Below, piece after piece: positions 55,677 through 61,574 of a stretch of DNA of 64,000 bases. Positions within the stretch are counted from its first letter, which is position 1. The number at the start of each line of letters is the position of its first letter. The position numbers were made by a program, and so were the translations under genes. Source of the DNA: Paenibacillus hamazuiensis (GTDB lineage: Bacteria; Bacillota; Bacilli; Paenibacillales; NBRC-103111); NCBI RefSeq assembly GCF_023276405.1, contig NZ_JALRMO010000001.1, positions 3,782,001 to 3,846,000 on the forward strand. Reading direction: 5' to 3'. The notes below the pieces were generated by a model, which made no database searches, was not told where the DNA came from, and saw only the letters and a list, made by a program, of their open reading frames with translations.

Positions 55677-56720
55677 TTATATGTGAACCGCACGGGGCGG
55701 CTTGGCGACCAGATGCGTTTCCGCCATTTGCCGTCCGTATTCGGCCATTTGCCGGTGACCGATGTCCTGCAGCGCCACGGCGGTGATGCGTTCTCTCAGC
55801 AAAAACACCTCCACCTGCGGAAGCAGCATTTCGAGCGCGTAAGCCAGAGGAAGCCCGTTTTCCATAATTTCCACCGAATGCGGATTGCCTACGATAAAAT
55901 TCAGCCCCCGCTGCCTGGCCAGCTTCACGAACTCATGATCTTCGCGGACGCGGCTGATGCTGACGATGATCGTATCGGTTTCCGGATACATGCGGAGCGC
56001 CGTTTCCAAATGCTCAAGCGAAAACCCGGTGTGCGGGAAAAAATGCAGCACGTGCCTGACCGGACTGTCCGGAGTTCCGCTCAGCAGCTTCGCCGGGTTG
56101 GCCAGCGTCGCCTCCTGCAGCGACGGCTCTCCGCGGATCGCCCGCTCCGCCTCCAGCATGCCGAGGTCGATGTCCCTGCCCATAAATCGGTCGATTCGCG
56201 CCAGGATGTCCCCGGCGGTGCGCACGTCGTCCAGGGCTATTCCTTTATGCAGCACGTTGCCCGGCAGCCCGCAAAACGAAATGTCCGTTTTCAGCTTGCG
56301 GTGCCCGTGCAGCAGCGTCAATCCCGGGTGAAGCCCGTGAAACGCTTCGTGCATTTCGATCAAGGCGAGGTTGTACAGCGGCAAATAGTCGGCAAAAGGC
56401 ACCCCGCCCGAGCTGGCGGCATCCGCTACGGGATGGTGGACGACGATCAGGTCGAGTTTCATCGCGGAAGCCAGCTCGATCACCGATTCCGTCAAGGTCA
56501 TGCCTACCCCGATGCGGGTTACCGGCTTGAGCTTGTCGCCGAAAACAAGTCCGGGTATCTCGATCACACTTTTTCCCGGTATATTGGACGATTTCATGAC
56601 CACGTACGGATTGCGGCCGGAAGTCACCTCGTTCCAGTCCATAACCATCCGCCCTTTTGAGATCGCGTTTAACGCCTCGAGCACATCCGCCACGTTCGTG
56701 CGGGCTTGTTCCATTTTCAT
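55677..56720 (-). CDS. Nif3-like metal-binding hydrolase (DUF34 family)
   Basis: 347 residues. Features of the Nif3/YqfO/YbgI family: TRIGVGMTLTESVIELASAM, DLIVVHHPVADAASSGG with the paired histidines of the dinuclear site, and a C-terminal half with FIVGNPHSVEIMENGL. The family is thought to form hexameric toroids with two metals and to act as a hydrolase or metal-insertion factor; function is not established. It is the first gene of the ABC operon and is presumably needed for the imported substrate. GAGGGAG lies about 14 bases before the ATG. Confidence 0.75.
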   Translation of the reverse strand: MKMEQARTNVADVLEALNAISKGRMVMDWNEVTSGRNPYVVMKSSNIPGKSVIEIPGLVFGDKLKPVTRIGVGMTLTESVIELASAMKLDLIVVHHPVADAASSGGVPFADYLPLYNLALIEMHEAFHGLHPGLTLLHGHRKLKTDISFCGLPGNVLHKGIALDDVRTAGDILARIDRFMGRDIDLGMLEAERAIRGEPSLQEATLANPAKLLSGTPDSPVRHVLHFFPHTGFSLEHLETALRMYPETDTIIVSISRVREDHEFVKLARQRGLNFIVGNPHSVEIMENGLPLAYALEMLLPQVEVFLLRERITAVALQDIGHRQMAEYGRQMAETHLVAKPPRAVHI

Positions 56721-56917
56721 GCGCGTTCATCTCTCCCTCGTTGCTTTATTGAGCTGCAGCTCGGTATCGAACAAGCTCTTATATCGTTTTTTTCAATGAA
56801 AAAAACCGCCATCATGAGCATACGGGTGCCGTTCAGACCCGAATATGTCATAAGTAGCGGCTGCAAAGCTCTCCCCGGGGAGTTCTTTAACACCTGCTAT
56901 TTAGGTATGGCGCCGCG

Positions 56918-57190
56918 CGGACAAAATGGAAGCGAATCTCTTTTTTTGAAAAAGGAATCGACGCCTTAATGCCCTCAAACGCCATACGCTGCCTAAGCAT
57001 GTTTAAATAACTACGATATAAAGCGCTTACATCGTATATTACCACAATTCGCCAAACATAGCCATACCAATTGCATATTGTATACAACTTTTTTTCTAAA
57101 AAAATGTCGGACCCGCTCGGAGGCAAAATGGAATCCGGCCTCTTTTTCCTAAAGGACCCAACTCCTTAATGCCACATCAGAACGATACCT
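56918..57190 (-). repeat. Imperfect intergenic duplication in the ABC operon promoter
   Basis: Two approximately 72-base blocks share CAAAATGGAA, a CTCTTTTT run, AAAGGA and CCTTAATGCC (56918-56993 and 57119-57190). They are 200 bases apart with an operator variant between them. No gene is supported in this 615-base gap. Confidence 0.65.
57071..57087. promoter_or_regulatory. Variant cluster operator upstream of the ABC operon
   Basis: TTGCATA-TTG-TATACAA keeps the TTG centre and the outer TTG/CAA of the reference but changes one base in each arm. Confidence 0.5.
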
Positions 57191-57237
57191 GACATCTTTT
57201 TCGACAATTTAGAAGTTTTTAAGTTCATATCGCCGAT

Positions 57238-57257
57238 TTATGTTATATAACATAACA
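57238..57257. promoter_or_regulatory. GlnR/TnrA-type nitrogen box within a perfect palindrome
   Basis: TTATGTTATATAACATAA (57238-57255) is a perfect palindrome, and TGTTA-TATAACA-TAACA (57241-57257) fits the TGTNA-N7-TNACA consensus. It lies 500 bases before the Nif3-like start, and a degenerate copy is at 57312-57335. Confidence 0.55.
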
Positions 57258-57335
57258 TATACTTTCCGCATAATCAATATATCAGCGAAAAAATTTTAAA
57301 ATCAACCGCTTTTATGTTATGTTCGCGTTATATAA

Positions 57336-57713
57336 TCATTCGACGGGCTGATCCAATACAATGACGGTCCCCGAATATTCAGTCACAGGGTCGTAGTCTT
57401 TGAGCACAAGCCTCACTTTCAGGCCAAGCGTTTTCTCAAGCTGCTCCTTCAGCATTTTTTTGTTCGCCTCCATCAGCAGCGAGTCCACGCTGGCCGTAAT
57501 GCTGCGGTGCGATTCGTCCAATATCTTCAATGCGGGTATCCGTTTATGGGTCGCAAAAATAAACACCTTGTCCCCGGCGATATCGATTTTTTGCGATTTG
57601 ATGCCGATTCCGAAAATTTCCTGGTTGATCGAATTGTAAATTTTAATAATTTCCTGTTTCAACACGCCGATCGAATATTGACCTTTCACCGAAATCATCT
57701 CCCCGTTTTGCAT
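57336..57713 (-). CDS. DUF2294 domain protein
   Basis: 125 residues. Opening GQYSIGVLKQEIIKIYNSIN, central VFIFATHKRIPALKILDESH and the C-terminal KTLGLKVRLVLKDYDPVTEY match DUF2294, a small alpha/beta family in Bacillales, sometimes linked to sodium/proton or stress functions but without a known reaction. The start has only a weak GGATAAG site; an internal start after GGGGAG is possible. It is separate from the catabolic operon. Confidence 0.75.
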   Translation of the reverse strand: MQNGEMISVKGQYSIGVLKQEIIKIYNSINQEIFGIGIKSQKIDIAGDKVFIFATHKRIPALKILDESHRSITASVDSLLMEANKKMLKEQLEKTLGLKVRLVLKDYDPVTEYSGTVIVLDQPVE

Positions 57714-57812
57714 TGGCTTCGCTTATCCTTTATTTCTACGGATGCCGGGACATTCCTTCCTGCATGGAGAAGCGGCCCTATGCCATTTTGGCACGAGGAC
57801 CGCATAAAGGAG

Positions 57813-58769
57813 TCATGGAGCTTGAGATTCTTCCCGCGAAACGAAATACAGCGCAAACCAAATCAATGCAAAGCCGGCGAGCTGCGGCATCGTGACCGGC
57901 TGGTGAAATACAAGCCAGTTCAGCAGCACCCCTACGGCCGGAAAAGCAAGCTCAGCCAGCGTGGCGTAGGACGCCTTCGTCCCGGACAGCCCTCTGTAGT
58001 AAAGCAGCAAGCTGAGCAGTCCCGGTAAAAACGCCTGGAGCAGCAAATTGCCGGCAGTGGCCATCATAGGAACCGCCCCGGACGGCATGTGCCACGGAGC
58101 TCCTTCCGTCCACGTCACCGCGGCAAGCAGCGGCAGCGCGAGCACAAAACGGACGGCCGTCACCGTCTCGAAGCTCATCCGGTCCAGCAGCAGCCGGCCC
58201 ATCACCGTCGAACCGCCCCACAGCGCCGCGGCGCCGACGGACAATAAGCTGCCCCAAGCAGCCAGTTCGGCCCAATGGCCAACCGGCAGCGCAAGCCCGA
58301 AGGTCAGCATGTAGGCTCCGGCAAGCGCCATGATAAGCAGTGCCGGGAATGTCCTTGGCAGCGCCTCCTTCAGCACGAAGCGGGCCATGCCGATGGCAAA
58401 CAGAGGCTGAATTTTTTGCAGCAGCAGCACCGTATTCGGATTGCCATGTGCGAAAGCCGACGTGAACAGCATTGTGGCCACCGCCGAGCCTCCCCAGCCG
58501 ATGAACAGCATCGCCAGCAGGTGCTTCGGCAATAGTCCGCGCAGCTCGGAGCGGCGGCGCCAAAGCACCGGCAGCGCGAAGACAAGCAGCAGGATGTGCT
58601 CCAGCAGCACCAGCTGCGCCGATGTCAGCGTTTTGAGCAGCAGGATGCGAAACAGCGGGTCGATGCCCCATAAAGCGGCACCGATGACGACCAGCATGAT
58701 CCCGTTTTTCGCGGTGGTTTCCGCCCGCACCGTTGCACCGGACGGATTGTACAGATTGGCTCTCTCCAT
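57813..58769 (-). CDS. EamA/DMT-family transporter under FMN riboswitch control (candidate flavin importer)
   Basis: About 318 residues with ten hydrophobic segments in two EamA repeats (NGIMLVVIGAALWGIDPLFR and the second half WGSLLSVGAAALWGGSTVMG). The family exports or imports small metabolites. The upstream FMN riboswitch (58932-59070) makes riboflavin or a flavin the likely substrate, as for the ImpX and RibN members of this superfamily. AGGAGG lies nine bases before the start at 58769. A hairpin separates it from the riboswitch. Confidence 0.82.
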   Translation of the reverse strand: MERANLYNPSGATVRAETTAKNGIMLVVIGAALWGIDPLFRILLLKTLTSAQLVLLEHILLLVFALPVLWRRRSELRGLLPKHLLAMLFIGWGGSAVATMLFTSAFAHGNPNTVLLLQKIQPLFAIGMARFVLKEALPRTFPALLIMALAGAYMLTFGLALPVGHWAELAAWGSLLSVGAAALWGGSTVMGRLLLDRMSFETVTAVRFVLALPLLAAVTWTEGAPWHMPSGAVPMMATAGNLLLQAFLPGLLSLLLYYRGLSGTKASYATLAELAFPAVGVLLNWLVFHQPVTMPQLAGFALIWFALYFVSREESQAP

Positions 58770-58839
58770 ATTCATCTACCTCCTGTGGCTTTCCGCGGGA
58801 AAGCCGGTTTGGTTTATGAATAGGACCCTTCGCAAGAAG

Positions 58840-58927
58840 AATGCCCCGCTATCCATAAGGATTAACGGGGCATTTCCAAACAAGCCTAGTCCTGGTTTTT
58901 TCAAAAAAAACCGGACTATGCCTGTTT
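58840..58927 (-). terminator. Expression platform hairpins of the FMN riboswitch
   Basis: Two hairpins follow the aptamer on the minus strand: AGTCC-GGTTTTTT with AAAAAACC-AGGACT (58888-58917), then AATGCCCCG with CGGGGCATT (58840-58874), followed by a pyrimidine-rich tail CTTCTTGCG. FMN binding would favour the terminator form, turning off the transporter. Confidence 0.6.
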
Positions 58928-58931
58928 AGGA

Positions 58932-59070
58932 CCTTCTCCCATCCGGACTGTACCGTCGGCTTTGGAATTGCACCAAATCAGTCGCATGCTGCCTGAAGCG
59001 GCACGCGAGTCGCGGGCTCGGATGCGCGGGCATCCTCACCGCCGGTCGGGATTTTCACCCTGCCCCGAAG
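58932..59070 (-). ncRNA. FMN riboswitch (RFN element)
   Basis: The minus strand holds the conserved parts in order: CTTCGGGGCAGGGTGAAAAT, CCCGACCGGCGGT, GAGCCCGCGACTCG, GATTTGGTGCAATTCCAAAG, CCGACGGTACAGTCCGGATG and GGAGAAGG. These match the FMN aptamer junction and its paired stems. It represses transcription or translation when FMN is abundant. Confidence 0.95.
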
Positions 59071-59136
59071 GTCCGTATTCATTTTTAATCATTTTGTTAC
59101 GCGGAATGATTGACGAAATATTATCATTGAAAAATG

Positions 59137-59166
59137 AAAAAAGCAAGGTTTTTTTCAACCTTGCTT
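59137..59166 (-). terminator. Terminator after the serine acetyltransferase pseudogene
   Basis: AAGCAAGGTT pairs perfectly with AACCTTGCTT on the minus strand, with a T-rich tail. It lies upstream of the riboswitch and insulates it. Confidence 0.8.
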
Positions 59167-59472
59167 CGTGGCCGCTGAGCTTCTTTAAGATGCGGGCGGC
59201 GTTTCCGCCGATAGTCACATTTTGATATATAATGCAGTTATCTCCGATGACAGCCGTACTACCGATAACGGTACCCGCTCCGTGCATGATGGTAAATTTC
59301 TTGCCGATTTTAGCGGCCGGATCAATCTCAATCGCGGTGAACGCTCTTGTAATCGATTGCACAACATAAGCAGCTGTCTTCCATCCCTGTAGTGCAGTTT
59401 ATGCGCCAGCCGATAACCTCTGACCGCATTCCAATTTACTGAAAAAAGAGCCCGGATAATTTGGGTTAACAT
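59167..59472 (-). pseudogene. Decayed serine O-acetyltransferase/hexapeptide transferase
   Basis: The N-terminal frame (MLTQIIRALFSVNWNAVRGY, RLAHKLHYRDGR) breaks near 59376-59385. The next frame resumes with TAAYVVQSITRAFTAIEIDP and AKIGKKFTIMHGAGTVIGST and VIGDNCIIYQNVTIGG. The remaining left-handed helix is missing: IGG is followed directly by NAARILKKLS, a typical tail. So at least one frameshift and an internal deletion separate it from a working CysE-type enzyme. Its second frame would continue into the riboswitch if not terminated. Confidence 0.8.
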
Positions 59473-59543
59473 TACCAATCACCTTTTTAACCGAATTTCG
59501 TTCCAATTCACCGTTATGATACATATTGTATCACAATTTGACT

Positions 59544-60919
59544 TTACGGTAAAGCACCTTCTATCTTGATAAACCCGGTGATCGGTTTAGAATCCGGAAC
59601 AGAGATTTGTATGGACTGATTGGTTCTGGAAGTTGAAGTAATCATAATATTCGAATTTGGCAAGCCTGTGCTGTTTGCGGAGATAAATAATGGAATAGGA
59701 CTGATGTTGCCATATGGCAATATTAGATTCTTGGGCAAGTTGAGTTTTTGCGGCGAGCCGGGAATGCCTACATACCTGGTTAAGCCAATATAGATTGTGG
59801 CGTAAGGCTTTAAATGATTGCCTGCCGTCCCGCCCTGCTTAATGACCGTTAACCTGGCCTCTCCGCTGACAGGAGCGTTAGTTACCGTTGCATTTTGTTT
59901 TTCAGGGAAAAGCGCGGAAGGGTAACCCGTAGAAGGTCCGAAATCAAAGTCTTCCATCTGGAATCCGCCGAACCAAGAAGCGTCGTTCATGTGAACATAC
60001 CAACTATTTACATCGCCTTTCTGAAATCCCGACGCCCCGGGATAGTAATAATTAATTCCTGTGCAATGACCGATTTTCACGGCATAATCTCTGGGGTATT
60101 GCGGCAGCTTGAAGTTCGAATTCCAGCTGAAGCCCACATTTTCGAATCTGGAGTTCAGTATTCCTCCTCCATCGACACCGATATTCCAGTTTTCTGAATA
60201 GATCGCGGCATTTCCAATCGCCTCGAACCTGGTGTGCATCAGCCTTGCGTCGTACATAATAAATTGTTTTGGAAAATTTGTTGTGAAAGCCTCCTGATAG
60301 ATACCGAACGGAGAATAACCTAGATGTGTCCGCATGATGAAAGTATCCCTCATTCTCCAGCACCCGATAGAAGCCCAGCTATTTCCGGTAAGGATAGAGT
60401 TAATTATAGAGTTGTCACCTTGACAATTATAGAAATATACCCCGTAAATTTTCGGTAGCGAAGCAATTTTGAATTGTATTATGGTCGTTATTGTATACAA
60501 ATCCCGCGTTGAATCCTCTTACCATTATATTCTCGACGGTGGTAGCCCCGTTAAGTTGTACCCCATGTTGTTCGATCGGCTTGACACTCAAGGTTTAACT
60601 CCGAAATCAGCTCTTACCTGCAGATCTTTGAACTGAGGTTTATTTTCCCAAGATGCCCTCTTGATATTTATCGCGGGGGTATTCGCCGGAAATTGTTGTT
60701 TTTCGTTAAGTACAATACTGTTGATTTCCATCCGGAACCCTCAACGATTATGCTATCGAATTCCAGCTGCTCGGAAAAATTATATTTTCCCCGGGGGAAA
60801 AACAACTTTTTACCTGATTTTTGAGCCTCTAAAATAGCGGCTTTTATTGCCGCAGTATCATCGTTTGTTTTATTGCCGTAAGCCCCAAACTCCTTTACCG
60901 ATATATAATCGGATCCCAT
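59544..60919 (-). pseudogene. Frameshifted beta-helix pectate lyase-like protein
   Basis: Starts at MGSDYISVKEFGAYGNKTND with GGAGG eight bases before, followed by TAAIKAAILEAQKSGKKLFF, the usual opening of the Pectate_lyase_3/tail-spike family. The frame changes near 60688, 60595 and 60441, and the C-terminal part (59544-60440) again reads well (YFYNCQGDNSIINSILTG, GGILNSRFENVGFSWN). Three breaks imply a dead gene, unless the assembly is poor here. No signal peptide is seen. It may have been a phage or surface-polysaccharide depolymerase. Confidence 0.8.
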
Positions 60920-61130
60920 GGTAAAAACCTCCTCCGATGAAAAACTTGGGAACATCATCGTTGCAGCAAATAAAAAACGCCGGAAGTCCTTATAAATAAA
61001 GAATTTTCCGGCGTTATAATTTCCATGTATACGATTTTTCTGTCGCGAAGGTTCATATTCGATTGAAATAATTTTACCATGGGACAAACAGAAGCTACAA
61101 TGTGCATTCAAACAGTTTTTAGCAAAAGGA

Positions 61131-61568
61131 CATTTTGCGGCTTTCTTCCGGCTTTCGGCTTGCCGCTTCGCTCTCCGGACGGGCCCTCGCCGGCTGACAG
61201 CGCATTTTCGCGCTCTCGAGCTCGGGCGGAGCCGCTTTCGCGTGCCGAGAGACGGTTTTTACCGGCTTTCGGCTTGCCTCCCGCTCTCCGGACGGGGCCT
61301 CGCCGGCCTGAGAGCGCATTTTCGCGCTCTTGGGCTCGGGAGGAGCCGCTTTCGCGCGCCGAGAGACGGTTTTTCCGGCTTTCGGCTTGCCGCTTCGCTC
61401 CCGGCCGGGCCCTCGCCGGCCTGAGAGCGCATTTTCGCGCTCTCGGGCCCGGGCGGAGCCGCTTTCGCGTGCCGAGAGACGCTTTTTCCGACTCTCGGCT
61501 TGCCGCTTCGCTCTCTGCCGGGCCTTCGCCGGCCTGAGAGCGCATTTTCGCGCTCTCGAGCCCGGGCA
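61131..61568 (+). repeat. 113-114 bp tandem array of hairpin units
   Basis: GCCGAGAGACG recurs at 61244, 61358 and 61471, giving about four units containing GGCTTTCGGCTTGCC and the hairpin AGAGCGC-ATTTTC-GCGCTCT. It abuts the GH78 stop codon and runs toward the pseudogene. The sequence is very GC-rich and gives long spurious frames on both strands. Confidence 0.92.
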
Positions 61569-61574
61569 GGCACG

